A DNA stretch of 64,000 bases. Source: Cellulomonas alba. GTDB lineage: Bacteria; Actinomycetota; Actinomycetes; Actinomycetales; Cellulomonadaceae. Below, piece by piece: positions 26,777-35,280 of this stretch (the stretch's first letter is position 1; each line of letters starts with the position of its first letter). The stretch is from NCBI RefSeq assembly GCF_030362835.1, contig NZ_JAUCGQ010000001.1, forward strand, positions 1,281,461-1,345,460. The letters run 5' to 3'. A model generated the notes under the pieces. It did not search any database. It had not been told where the DNA came from and saw nothing but the letters and a program-made list of their open reading frames with translations. Position numbers and translations under genes: made by a program.

Positions 26777-27540
26777 GCGAAGGCGCCCACCTCGAGCCCT
26801 GCGGCGGTCAGCGCCTGCCGGACGCCCTGGGCGAGCGCCACGGCGCCTGGCGTGTCCGAGTGGACGCACAGCGTGTCGACGTCGAGCGCGACGCGAGACC
26901 CGTCGACAGCCGTCACCTCGCCGCGCGCTGCCATCGCGACGACCCGTGCCGCGACCTCGTCGGGGTCGGTGACGAGCGCGCCGGGATCGCTCCGTGCGCT
27001 GAGCGCGCCGTCCGGCCGGTAGCCGCGGTCGGCGAACCCCTCGGCCACTGCTCGCCAACCACGCTCGTGCGCGAGCCGCAGCACGGCCGAGCCCGGCAGC
27101 CCGACGACGGGCAGCGCGCCGACGTCCGCGACACCGTCGAGAACGGCGACGGCCTGCTCCTCGTCACGCGCGACGACGTTGTAGAGCGCGCCGTGCGGCT
27201 TCATGTAGGCGACCCGGCCACCGGCCTCCCGGGCGATCCCGACCAGCGCGGCGACCTGCTCGGCCACCTGCGCGCGCAGCACGTGAGGGGCGACGGCGAG
27301 CGACCGGCGCCCGAAGTGCTCGCGGTCCACATACGACGGGTGCGCCCCGATCGCGACACCGCGCTCGACGGCGGCACGGCACACCGCGGCCATCGTCCGC
27401 TCGTCGCCGGCGTGTCCGCCGCACGCGACGTTCGCGCTCGTCACGACGTCCAGCAACCGGGCGTCGAGCCCGGGCTCGCCCGGCCGCCACGGGTCGAGGC
27501 CCTCGCCGAGGTCGCAGTTCAGGTCGATGCGGGTGCGCAC
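26773..27540 (-). CDS. pxpA: 5-oxoprolinase subunit A (LamB/YcsF family)
   Basis: A 255-residue protein from GTG 27540, just after an AGGATGCGAGG ribosome-site-like run; an earlier in-frame start would add a poorly conserved tail. Family words: IDLNCDLGEG, TSANVACGGHAGD, GAHPSYVD, YMKPHGALYN, EGFADRGYRPDGALSAR and LCVHSDTPGA. PxpA is the catalytic partner of PxpBC in ATP-dependent 5-oxoproline cleavage. It is first in the two-gene operon and divergent from the helicase gene, with 107 bp between starts. Confidence 0.95.
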   Translation of the reverse strand: MRTRIDLNCDLGEGLDPWRPGEPGLDARLLDVVTSANVACGGHAGDERTMAAVCRAAVERGVAIGAHPSYVDREHFGRRSLAVAPHVLRAQVAEQVAALVGIAREAGGRVAYMKPHGALYNVVARDEEQAVAVLDGVADVGALPVVGLPGSAVLRLAHERGWRAVAEGFADRGYRPDGALSARSDPGALVTDPDEVAARVVAMAARGEVTAVDGSRVALDVDTLCVHSDTPGAVALAQGVRQALTAAGLEVGAFA

Positions 27541-27647
27541 CCTCGCATCCTGCCGGACGGCACGTCGGGGGACGCTGCCGGTCGCACGCTCGCATCCTCG
27601 GAGGCGCGCGTTCCGGGACGCCACGCACCAGGTGCGACCATGGGCCG

Positions 27648-30179
27648 GTGGCGGGGACCGGGGAGCTGCTCGACGTGCTCCTGGCGGGCGGTCGCCGCGC
27701 GGACCGCGCCACGCACGTGCGCGTCCTGCCCGAGCGTGCGGGCGAGCACGCGGACTGGCCCACCTGGGCCGACACCGACCTCGTCCACGGCTACCGCGAG
27801 CTCGGCGTCGAGCGCCCGTGGCGCCACCAGGTCGAGGCCGCCGACGCGGCGTGGGCCGGCCGGCACGCGGTGCTGGCGACGTCGACCGGTTCGGGCAAGT
27901 CGCTCGCGTTCTGGCTGCCTGCGCTCACGGCGGTGCGGGCGGCGAGCGCGTCGGGCGTGCTCGCACCCGGCCGCGTCGAGACCGTCGCGCGCCGCGCCTC
28001 GACCCTGTACCTGTGCCCGACCAAGGCGCTGGCCGCCGACCAGCTGGCCGCTCTCGACCGGCTCGTCGGCGCCGCGCGGACGCGCGACGTGCGAGTGGCC
28101 ACCTGCGACGGCGACACGTCGCTGGACGAGCGGCGGTGGGTCCAGGAGCACGCACAGGTGGTGCTGACGAACCCCGACTTCGTCCACTTCGCGCTCCTGC
28201 CGCAGCACCGCCGGTGGTCGCGGCTGCTCGGGTCGCTGCGGTACGTCGTCGTCGACGAGTGCCACGCGTTCCGTGGCGTGTTCGGGGCGCACGTCGGTCT
28301 CGTGCTGCGGCGACTGCGGCGGATCGCCGAGTCGTACGGCTCGTCGCCGGTCTTCCTGCTGGCGTCGGCGACGACGTCGGACCCGGCCGAGAGCGCCGCG
28401 CGGCTGGTCGGCGTCGACCCCGACGACGTCGTCGCAGTGACCGCCGACGCGTCGCCCGCGGGCCGGAAGACGTTCGTGCTGTGGCAGCCGCCCGAGCTGC
28501 CGGGTCGCGAGGCGCCGTGGTCGGCGCTCGTGGACGACGACCCGTGGGCGACCCCCGTGCCGGTCCCCGCGGCGGCGACGACGGCCGGTGACGCCGAGCG
28601 CACCGCACCGCCGTCGCCGGACGACGTGTGGCGGGTCGACACCGATCCTGCTCCTGCTGCACCCGAGGGGCGGATCGTCGCCGAACCCGACGAGCTGCCG
28701 CGCCGCACCGCCACCGCCGAGGTCGCCGACCTGCTGGCCGATCTCGCCGCGGCGGGGGCCCGGACGCTCGCGTTCACGCGCTCGCGGCGCGGCGCGGAGT
28801 CGGTCGCCGCCTCTGCCCAACGAGCGCTCGACGAGGTCGACCCGGAGCTCGCCCGGACCGTCCGCGCCTACCGCGGGGGCTACCTGCCCGAGGAGCGCCG
28901 GGAGCTGGAGCGCGCGATCCGTTCCGGCGACCTGCGCGGCCTCGCGACGACCAACGCGCTCGAGCTCGGTGTCGACATCTCCGGGCTCGACGCCGTGCTG
29001 ATCGCCGGCTGGCCCGGGACGCGAGTGTCGCTGTGGCAGCAGGCGGGACGCGCCGGGCGCGCGGGTGCCGAGGGGCTGGTCGCGCTCGTCGCCCGGGAGG
29101 ACCCCCTCGACACGTTCCTCGTGCACCACCCCGAGGCGATCCTCGACGCGCCCGTCGAGGCGACGGTGTTCGACGCGACCAACCCGTACGTGCTCGCCCC
29201 GCACCTGTGCGCGGCCGCTGCCGAGCTGCCGCTGCGCGCCGAGGAGCTCGCGACGTTCGGCCCGCAGACGGGCGAGCTCCTCGCGGAGCTCGTCGAGCGC
29301 GGGGCCCTGCGCCGCCGCCCGTCGGGCTGGTACTGGACCCACGCCGAGCCCGCGACGCGCCTCACCGACCTGCGCGGCACCGGCGGCGACCCCGTGCGCG
29401 TCGTCGAGTCCGCCACTGGCCGGCTGCTCGGCACCGTCGACGCCGGGTCCGCCGACTCGACCGTGCACGACGGTGCGGTCTACGTGCACCAGGGCCTCGC
29501 CTTCGTGGTCGACGACCTGCGACTCGCAGACGGGGTCGCGCTCGTGACCCGCCGCGACGTGGACTACGGCACGTGGGCCCGGTGGGTGACGTCGACCGAC
29601 ATCGTCTCGGTCGACGAGCAGGTCGCCTGGGGTCCGCTCACGTGGGGCTTCGGCCACGTGGACGTGACGACCCAGGTGCTCTCCTACCAGCGGCGCCGCC
29701 TGCCCGACCTCCAGGTGCTCGGCTCGACCGACCTCGACCTCCCCGCCCGGACCTTGCGCACGACCGCCGTCTGGTGGACCGCTCCGGCCGAGGTCCTCGC
29801 CGCGGCGGGCGTCACCGTCGAGGCGGTCCCGGGCGCACTGCACGCCGCGGAGCACGCCTCCATCGGCCTCCTCCCGCTGCTCGCGACCTGCGACCGGTGG
29901 GACCTCGGCGGCCTGTCCACCGCGATGCACGCCGACACCGAGCAGCCGACCGTGTTCGTGCACGACGCGTTCCCCGGCGGCGCCGGCTTCGCCGAGCGGG
30001 GCTTCCGCCTCGGCGCGACGTGGCTGCGCGCGACCCGCGACGCGATCGCTGCGTGCCGCTGCTCGACCGGCTGCCCGGCGTGCGTGCAGTCGCCGAAGTG
30101 CGGCAACGGCAACGACCCGCTCGACAAGGCGGCCGCGATCCGACTGCTCGACGTGGTCCTGACGCACGCGGACGGCTGA
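27648..30179 (+). CDS. DECH-box helicase with C-terminal DUF1998 (Tad-neighbourhood type)
   Basis: An 843-residue superfamily 2 helicase, GTG start at 27648. Q-like HGYRELGVERPWRHQVEA, motif I STGSGKSLAFWLP, motif II VVDECHAF, motif III LLASATTSDP, motif V TNALELGVDISGLDAVLIA and motif VI QQAGRAGRAG are all visible. An Asp/Pro-rich insertion separates the RecA domains. The C-terminus holds four cysteines (CRCSTGCPACVQSPKC) followed by GNGNDPLDK, as in DUF1998/Hrq1-like proteins. Helicases of this type (Rv3649 in M. tuberculosis) sit next to the Tad-like locus in many actinobacteria, as here. A role in DNA repair is likely, and any link to the pilus genes is unknown. Confidence 0.93.
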   Translation: MAGTGELLDVLLAGGRRADRATHVRVLPERAGEHADWPTWADTDLVHGYRELGVERPWRHQVEAADAAWAGRHAVLATSTGSGKSLAFWLPALTAVRAASASGVLAPGRVETVARRASTLYLCPTKALAADQLAALDRLVGAARTRDVRVATCDGDTSLDERRWVQEHAQVVLTNPDFVHFALLPQHRRWSRLLGSLRYVVVDECHAFRGVFGAHVGLVLRRLRRIAESYGSSPVFLLASATTSDPAESAARLVGVDPDDVVAVTADASPAGRKTFVLWQPPELPGREAPWSALVDDDPWATPVPVPAAATTAGDAERTAPPSPDDVWRVDTDPAPAAPEGRIVAEPDELPRRTATAEVADLLADLAAAGARTLAFTRSRRGAESVAASAQRALDEVDPELARTVRAYRGGYLPEERRELERAIRSGDLRGLATTNALELGVDISGLDAVLIAGWPGTRVSLWQQAGRAGRAGAEGLVALVAREDPLDTFLVHHPEAILDAPVEATVFDATNPYVLAPHLCAAAAELPLRAEELATFGPQTGELLAELVERGALRRRPSGWYWTHAEPATRLTDLRGTGGDPVRVVESATGRLLGTVDAGSADSTVHDGAVYVHQGLAFVVDDLRLADGVALVTRRDVDYGTWARWVTSTDIVSVDEQVAWGPLTWGFGHVDVTTQVLSYQRRRLPDLQVLGSTDLDLPARTLRTTAVWWTAPAEVLAAAGVTVEAVPGALHAAEHASIGLLPLLATCDRWDLGGLSTAMHADTEQPTVFVHDAFPGGAGFAERGFRLGATWLRATRDAIAACRCSTGCPACVQSPKCGNGNDPLDKAAAIRLLDVVLTHADG

Positions 30180-30244
30180 CGCGCGGCCGGCTCGGCCTCC
30201 GCGCACCCTGGGCGCGCGCGACGCCGGCCCGTGGCCACGGCCTA

Positions 30245-30395
30245 CCGGTTCAGCCGCCGCTCGCCGGCGGGGGTGCGACGCGGCCCGCCGGTGCAGCCGC
30301 CGTTCGCCGGGGGGCGACGCGGCCGACCGGTTCAGCCGCCGTTCGCCGGGGGGCGACGCGGCCGACCGGTTCAGCCGCCGCTCGCGGCGCGCGGG
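30245..30395. repeat. Tandem repeats of about 39 bp spanning the TadE-like gene's stop codon
   Basis: Units starting CCGGTTCAGCCGCCG occur at 30245 (43 bp), 30288 (39 bp, with GTGC for GTTC), 30327 (39 bp) and 30366, the last running into the gene. The TCA of 30371-30373 is the complement of the TadE-like gene's TGA, so each unit repeats the gene's last codons and stop. Confidence 0.85.
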
Positions 30396-30781
30396 CCGGC
30401 GCGCGCCTCCGCGGTCGCGTCGCCGGCAACCGCGTGCACGACGGCCCTCACGCGCAGCGACCCGCCCGGTCCGGGCAGGCAGCCGGACACCGACGCGCGG
30501 TTCGCGGCCGCCGACCGGCGTGCGATCGCACACGCCGGGCCCAGCGCACCGTCCGACGCGCGCAGCTCGGCCGCGCCGGCGAGCGCCGCCAGGTCCGCGG
30601 CACCCTGTGCCCGCTCGTGCGCACGTTGGGCGCCCAGGAGCAGCCCCGTCGCGGCCGCGACGACCAGCACGGCGGCCACCAGCGCCAGGACGAGCACGGT
30701 CCCGGACCCGCGTTCGCCGTCGCGCGCGGCCGCGTCTCGCACCCCCGGGACCCGTCCCGCGCTCGGGGGCGCCGCGATCAC
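30371..30781 (-). CDS. Rv3654c-family TadE-like protein
   Basis: A 136-residue protein from GTG 30781, overlapping the stop of the upstream TadE-like gene (GTGA). The N-terminal part carries the pilin-like signal GERGSGTVLVLALVAAVLVVAAATG, followed by AHERAQGAADLAALAGA, a typical pattern of TadE/TadG pseudopilin-like proteins in the helicase/secretion neighbourhood. Two Cys residues (GPACAIARR, VSGCLPGPG) may form a disulphide outside the membrane. It is the last gene of the Tad operon and ends in tandem repeats. Confidence 0.85.
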   Translation of the reverse strand: MIAAPPSAGRVPGVRDAAARDGERGSGTVLVLALVAAVLVVAAATGLLLGAQRAHERAQGAADLAALAGAAELRASDGALGPACAIARRSAAANRASVSGCLPGPGGSLRVRAVVHAVAGDATAEARAGPRAASGG

Positions 30782-31149
30782 GGCTCCTCCTTCCCGACGG
30801 CGGTCCCCCCGACGCGCAGGGGCGCCACCCACGGACCGAGCGACACCCCGGCCGACACCCGCACCGTCGTCCACTCGCCGGCCCGCGCGATCTCGACCGC
30901 AGCGCCGGCGCCCGCGACCCTCGCGGCGGTCGACCGCACGGTTCCGTCGTCCGAGCCGAGCGCGGCCTCCCGGGCGCCGGCGCGCGCGGCCGCCTCGCAG
31001 CGCAGCTCGGTGACGCCCGCCGCGGCGAGCGACGCCAGCAGCGCGATCAGCAGCACGACGACGGGCAGGCCGACCGCGAGCTCGGCGGTGACGCTGCCCT
31101 GCTCGACGCTGCCGTGCTCGACGTCGGCACCGTCGCGCGCGGAGCTCAT
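30778..31149 (-). CDS. TadE-like pseudopilin (Rv3655c type)
   Basis: A 123-residue protein from ATG 31149, which overlaps the preceding gene's TGA (ATGA). It has the TadE pattern: a short leader, then GSVTAELAVGLPVVVLLIAL with Glu at position +5-like, a single hydrophobic helix (about residues 22-45) and a small beta-rich domain (WTTVRVSAGVSLGPW). TadE proteins are minor pseudopilins processed by the prepilin peptidase. No such peptidase gene is in this window. Confidence 0.85.
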   Translation of the reverse strand: MSSARDGADVEHGSVEQGSVTAELAVGLPVVVLLIALLASLAAAGVTELRCEAAARAGAREAALGSDDGTVRSTAARVAGAGAAVEIARAGEWTTVRVSAGVSLGPWVAPLRVGGTAVGKEEP

Positions 31150-31592
31150 CCCTGCAGCGCCTTGCGAATGATCGCGGTGAGCAGCCCACGCACGAGGTCG
31201 CTCTTCAGCAGCACGACGAGCAGACCGGCGAACCCCACCGCGGCGAGCGTCGCGATGGCGTACTCGGCCGTCGCCATGCCCGCGTCGCGCGAGGCGGCGG
31301 CCACGCGTCGCCCCTCGCGGGCGACCACGGCCGCGGTCCGCGGCCGGACGGCGCGCCATCCCCGCGAGCGTCTCGTCCCCGCGCCGGACCCGGGCACCGC
31401 GCGGCCGAGCACCTGCCCGGGCCGGCCCAGCAGGACAGGCGCGAGTTCCGTGCTCGGACGCGAGTTCGGCGTGCGACACCGCAGAGCTCGCCAGTGCACA
31501 CCGAACAGTTCCGCAGGCAGTCCCTTCCTCGGTTCGCCCGCCTCGTGCTGGACCTGCTCCGCACCGAGCGGTGCGACGACGATCGACGACAT
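31146..31592 (-). CDS. DUF4244 Flp-pilin-like protein with a long N-terminal extension
   Basis: The last about 50 residues (RDAGMATAEYAIATLAAVGF, then a membrane helix and KALQG) are the Flp-pilin-like DUF4244 core, the probable major pilin, with the GMATAEYAI prepilin-type junction. I use ATG 31592, which has AGGAGG five bases upstream, giving 148 residues. DUF4244 proteins are normally about half this long, so the about 98-residue Arg-rich leader is odd. Either the leader is real or translation starts later. Overlap ATGA with the next gene supports co-translation. Confidence 0.75.
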   Translation of the reverse strand: MSSIVVAPLGAEQVQHEAGEPRKGLPAELFGVHWRALRCRTPNSRPSTELAPVLLGRPGQVLGRAVPGSGAGTRRSRGWRAVRPRTAAVVAREGRRVAAASRDAGMATAEYAIATLAAVGFAGLLVVLLKSDLVRGLLTAIIRKALQG

Positions 31593-31725
31593 CACGGCCT
31601 CCTGTCCGCCCGACGGTCGGGCGCCGCTCCCAGGCTCGTGACCGCGCAGCGTCGCGAGGTCGCACGTGCACCGATCCGTGGACGGCCACCTGCGCGACCG
31701 GGCTGTGGGCGGCTCGCGGCGACCC

Positions 31726-31770
31726 GTGGCGCGCGGCGCGGGGCGCGCGGCGCGCGGCGCGTGGCGCGCA
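31726..31770. repeat. Pure GC/T low-complexity tract before the pilin gene
   Basis: GCGCGCGGCGCG-type units follow one another, broken only by single T bases, in the 213-bp gap between the TadC-like and DUF4244 genes. Apart from this and the strong ribosome site, I see no gene or clear promoter there. Confidence 0.5.
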
Positions 31771-31805
31771 GAGCTCGTCGCCGCAACGCGCGGCGCGTGC
31801 TCGGG

Positions 31806-32336
31806 TCATCCGAACAACCCGCGGGCAAGTCCGACCATCATCGGCACGAGCCCGACCAGCAGGAACGCCGGCAGGAAGCACAGCCCCAGCGGGAGCACGA
31901 GCCGGACGCCGAGCGCCCCCGCCGCGCTCCGCAGCTGCGCGCGTCGACCGCGGCGACGTTGCTCGGCGCACGCCCGCAGCGCGGGTCCTGGCGCGGCGCC
32001 CGCCGTCCAGCTGGGCGCGAGCGTCTCGGCGACGGCTGCCAGCTCGGCGGGCGCCCCGGCCCAGGCCGTACGCCACGACGCGCCGACGAGCAGCGCGCCG
32101 CCCGCGGCAGCCAGAGCCCGCCCGTGACGCCCGCCGATCGCGGCGCCCACCACCGTGAGCGCTCGCGGCAACGCGACGCCGGACGCGACGGCGACGTCGA
32201 GCAGGTCGAGGACGAGGACGACGTCGGTCTCGGCGACCGGCTCGGTGACCGGATCGCGGCGTCGCCCCCCGCGGCCGCGCCGCCCGGTCCAGGGGACCAC
32301 GGCCCCGACGGCCGCCGCGACCAGCAGCAGCCTCAC
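31806..32336 (-). CDS. tadC: Type II secretion F-family protein (TadC-like)
   Basis: A 176-residue membrane protein from GTG 32336, overlapping the TadB-like stop (GTGA). The word ETDVVLVLDLLDVAVASGVA is typical of the T2SF domain core (about residues 35-55), and the C-terminus has the paired helices VRLVLPLGLCFLPAFLLVGLVP. It is shorter than usual TadC, as is common in the actinobacterial locus. With TadB it forms the inner-membrane platform of the pilus machine. Confidence 0.88.
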   Translation of the reverse strand: MRLLLVAAAVGAVVPWTGRRGRGGRRRDPVTEPVAETDVVLVLDLLDVAVASGVALPRALTVVGAAIGGRHGRALAAAGGALLVGASWRTAWAGAPAELAAVAETLAPSWTAGAAPGPALRACAEQRRRGRRAQLRSAAGALGVRLVLPLGLCFLPAFLLVGLVPMMVGLARGLFG

Positions 32337-33103
32337 CGCCCCGCCCCCGCCGCCGCGGCCCGCACCAGCCGACGCGTCCAGCGTCGTCCCGCGACGGTCA
32401 GCGCCAGGCCCGCCGCGCCAGCCCACGTGCCGAGGCCACCGCCGAGCAGCACGCGGACGGGATCGACGCCCAGCGCGACGCCGAGCACGAGGCCGAGCGC
32501 CGGGAGCCACGCCAGCAGCCGGGCGGTCGCCTGCGGCCCCGCGAGCGCGGCGTGCAGGTCAGCGGCCGCTTCTTCGTCGAGCGCGACGGAACCCGCGATG
32601 CGCTCGAGCACCGGCGCCAACGGCGCGCCGAGCTCTGCAGCCACCTCGACCGCCGCGACGGCGGCGCGCACGCGGGCCGCCGTCGCAGTGTCAGCGCGGA
32701 CCACCGCGGCGGTAGGGGTGCGGACCACCGCGGCGGTGTGCGCGCGGCCGACGCCTGCCGTCGGCCCGCCGGCCGCGCGGGCGGTGGACGCAGCTACACG
32801 CCACCGTCGAGCGCGTCGAGCGCCGCCGCACCGCTCGAGCAGCAGTCGCTCGAGCGCCGCACGTCCGTCAGGACGCGCGCCGAGCACCTGCTCCCACGCC
32901 GCGGGCGGGTCCGCGCCCGCCCGCAGCTGCGCGGCCGCCGCGTGCAAGGCGCCCGCGAGGTCGCGCGACACGACAGGCGCCGGAGCGTCGCCATCGCCGG
33001 CGCCGCCGGGCGGCAGCCGGGCGCGCGGACTCGTCGCGGCGAGCGCGGCCATTCCCGAGCTGAGCCCGACGATCCAGGCGGCGCCGGAGCTCGGAGCCGG
33101 CAT
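32333..33103 (-). CDS. tadB: Type II secretion F-family protein (TadB-like)
   Basis: A 256-residue membrane protein from ATG 33103 (GTG 33106 is equally close). It has an N-terminal helix, a T2SF domain with RDLAGALHAAAAQLRAGADP early and EVAAELGAPLAPVLERIA later, and C-terminal helices (LLAWLPALGLVLGVALGVDP). A short inserted array of AAVV.T.TAAVVRA.TA words (about residues 148-168) looks like a small internal duplication. The gene sits between tadA and tadC with stop-start overlaps on both sides. Confidence 0.88.
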   Translation of the reverse strand: MPAPSSGAAWIVGLSSGMAALAATSPRARLPPGGAGDGDAPAPVVSRDLAGALHAAAAQLRAGADPPAAWEQVLGARPDGRAALERLLLERCGGARRARRWRVAASTARAAGGPTAGVGRAHTAAVVRTPTAAVVRADTATAARVRAAVAAVEVAAELGAPLAPVLERIAGSVALDEEAAADLHAALAGPQATARLLAWLPALGLVLGVALGVDPVRVLLGGGLGTWAGAAGLALTVAGRRWTRRLVRAAAAGAGR

Positions 33104-34281
33104 CACGACCCCGCGGGCCGCTCGGCGAGCCGCACCAGCGCGTCGTAGGCGTCGTGGCGCACTGTCGTGCCGCGCGCGTCGCACACGAGCGCCGTCGCCA
33201 CCTCGAGGCGACCGCCCGCAGCCCGCCGCACGACGCCCGCCTCGGCGACGTACCGGCGTCCGCCCTCGCGCCGTACGTGCAGCACCACGTCCAACGCGCT
33301 CGCGGCCTGGGCGGCGAGCGCGTCCTGCGTCAGGCCAGCCAGCGCACCGAGGGCCTCGAGGCGTGCCGGCACGTCCGCGGCGGTGTTGGCGTGCAACGTC
33401 GCGAAGCCGCCGTCGTGGCCCGTGTTGAGCGCCCCGAGCACGTCACGTACCTCAGGACCGCGGCACTCGCCGAGCACGATCCGGTCGGGCCGCATCCGCA
33501 GCGCCTGCCGCACCAGATCGGTGAGGTCCACCCGGCCGGCGCCCTCGACGTTCGCGCTGCGCGCGAGCAATCGCACCACGTGCGGGTGCTCGGGCCGGAG
33601 CTCCTCGGACTCCTCGATCACGACGACCCGCTCGTCCCGCGGCACCACGCCCACGAGCGCGGCGAGCAGCGTGGTCTTCCCCGCACCCGTGGAGCCGGAC
33701 ACGAGGATCGTGGCGCGCGCTCGCACGAGCGCCGTGAGCAGGACCTCGAGCCCGGGCGCGAGCGTGCCCGACGCGGTGAGCGCCGCGAGGGCGAAGGCTC
33801 GACGACGCACCGTCCGCAGGCTGAGCAGCGTGCACACGCCGGCCAGCGGCGGGAGCACGGCGTGCAGTCGGGTGCCGTCCGCGAGCCGAGCGTCGACGAC
33901 CGGCGCGGCATCGTCGAGCCGCTGGCCGGCGGAGGCCGCCAGCCGCACGGCGAGCGCGCGCACGTCGGCGCCCGTGCCGAGCCGCACCGGCGCGTGCGTC
34001 AGCCGGCCCGCCCGGTCCACCCAGACGTCGTCCGGGCCGTTGACCAGCACGTCGGTCACGTCGGGGTCGTCCAGGAACGGCTGCAGCGGCCCCGCCCCCC
34101 ACACGTCGTCGCGCACCCGGCCGACGAGCAGCGCCAGGCCTTGCGCGCCGAGCACCAGACCGGCCTCGCGCGCGGTCTCGGCCACCGTGACGGCGAGGGC
34201 CTCGTCCGGAGGCGCGGGTCTGCCGGCGACGCGGTGCCGCACCAGCTCGACGACGGCGGCCGCGGCCTCCTCGCCGGTCAC
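33103..34281 (-). CDS. tadA: Secretion ATPase TadA/CpaF family
   Basis: A 392-residue hexameric ATPase that powers Flp/Tad pilus assembly. GTG 34281 overlaps the CpaE-like gene's stop (GTGA). Motifs: VNGPDDVWVDRAGRL in the N-domain, Walker A SGSTGAGKTTLLAAL, Asp box VVVIEESEEL, Walker B region MRPDRIVLGECRGPEVRDVL and the His box GHDGGFATLHAN. This is the TadA/Rv3659c type. Its place between CpaE-like and TadB/TadC genes defines the locus. Confidence 0.95.
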   Translation of the reverse strand: MTGEEAAAAVVELVRHRVAGRPAPPDEALAVTVAETAREAGLVLGAQGLALLVGRVRDDVWGAGPLQPFLDDPDVTDVLVNGPDDVWVDRAGRLTHAPVRLGTGADVRALAVRLAASAGQRLDDAAPVVDARLADGTRLHAVLPPLAGVCTLLSLRTVRRRAFALAALTASGTLAPGLEVLLTALVRARATILVSGSTGAGKTTLLAALVGVVPRDERVVVIEESEELRPEHPHVVRLLARSANVEGAGRVDLTDLVRQALRMRPDRIVLGECRGPEVRDVLGALNTGHDGGFATLHANTAADVPARLEALGALAGLTQDALAAQAASALDVVLHVRREGGRRYVAEAGVVRRAAGGRLEVATALVCDARGTTVRHDAYDALVRLAERPAGS

Positions 34282-35057
34282 GCCGTCACGCCCACGTGGC
34301 GCAGCAGCCGATCGGCGACGCGTGCGAGCGGCCGTCGGACCACCAGACCGACCCGTTCGACGTCGGCCGCGGTTCCCCGGACCTCCGGCAGCGAGGCCGA
34401 GACGCGCACGCCCATCGCCTGCGCCAGCTCGCCGGCACTCATCCCACCCGGCGCCGGACCACGTGCCACGACCACCACCTCCCGGCCTCGCGCCTCCCAC
34501 TCGTCGCGGGCCGCGATACCGCACGCGACCCCGCGGACGTCCCGCGGTACGACGAGCACGACGACATCCGGATCGACCCGCGCGGCGGCGCCGCGCCCGA
34601 GATCGGCCACGACGGACCCCGCCACCGCACCGAGCGCGCGCAGGACGTCCGTGACGACGTCGGGATCCTGCTCTCGCGCGGAGCGCCCGGCGGCGAGCAC
34701 GGCGCAGCGCCCCCACCGGGGCAGCGCCGCGACCAGGTCGTCACCGGGCACGTCCCCCCGCGCTCCCGCGAGATCGGGCCAGCGCACGCCGGGCACGTCC
34801 TCGAGCCCGAGCAGCAGGTCGATGCCCCCCGCGCCGTGGTCGAGGTCCACCAGGACCGTCGCGTCGTCCCGGGCGAGCCGGGCGGCGAGCACCGCCGCCA
34901 ACGTCGACGCGCCGGCTCCCCCGCGAGCCCCGGCCACCCCGACGAGCGGCGCTCGCTCTGCAGGTGGCGACCCGGCTCCGACGCCTCGCGCGTTCCACGC
35001 CGCCGAACCGCGCGGCCTCGTGGTCTCCAGGTCGAGCAGGCTCACGGTCCCCCGCAT
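34278..35057 (-). CDS. CpaE/SsD-like P-loop ATPase of the Tad locus
   Basis: A 259-residue MinD/CpaE-like protein (Rv3660c type). I use ATG 35057 because further upstream frames approach the divergent HAD gene; GTG 35045 is also possible. The deviant Walker A is GARGGAGASTLAAVLAARLA, without the usual Lys, as in many CpaE homologues. It is followed by VLVDLDHGAGGIDLLLGLED and VVLVVPRDVRG. Rv3660c-type proteins are about 350 residues with an N-terminal receiver-like domain; that domain is missing here. The protein probably positions the pilus machine or links it to cell division. First gene of the Tad operon. Confidence 0.85.
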   Translation of the reverse strand: MRGTVSLLDLETTRPRGSAAWNARGVGAGSPPAERAPLVGVAGARGGAGASTLAAVLAARLARDDATVLVDLDHGAGGIDLLLGLEDVPGVRWPDLAGARGDVPGDDLVAALPRWGRCAVLAAGRSAREQDPDVVTDVLRALGAVAGSVVADLGRGAAARVDPDVVVLVVPRDVRGVACGIAARDEWEARGREVVVVARGPAPGGMSAGELAQAMGVRVSASLPEVRGTAADVERVGLVVRRPLARVADRLLRHVGVTA

Positions 35058-35280
35058 CCGCGCCGGACGCCCGGCGGCAGGCGCCGCCCGCTGCGACACC
35101 CGAGACGACCGTGACCCGCGGTCGCCGGTCGGCGCCGCCGCAGGCCGAGAACCGTGGATGCCCCGGACGCTCGCGGGGCTGTGGGCGGCTCGGCGGCGGT
35201 CGCCGGACCGCCGGCCACCCGCGCCCGCCCTCCGCCTGCCCGAGCCGTCGCTGTCGGACCGCCGCGCTAGGGTCGCGGCC

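Noticed and set aside
23171-27022. A 1283-codon frame opposite nrdD and pxpBC
   Set aside because: Antisense shadow of motif-rich genes, with Arg/Val-rich composition typical of complement frames.
35057-35280. Possible 6C-type small RNA between the CpaE-like and HAD genes, where M. tuberculosis has one
   Set aside because: No paired hairpins with six-cytosine loops are present.
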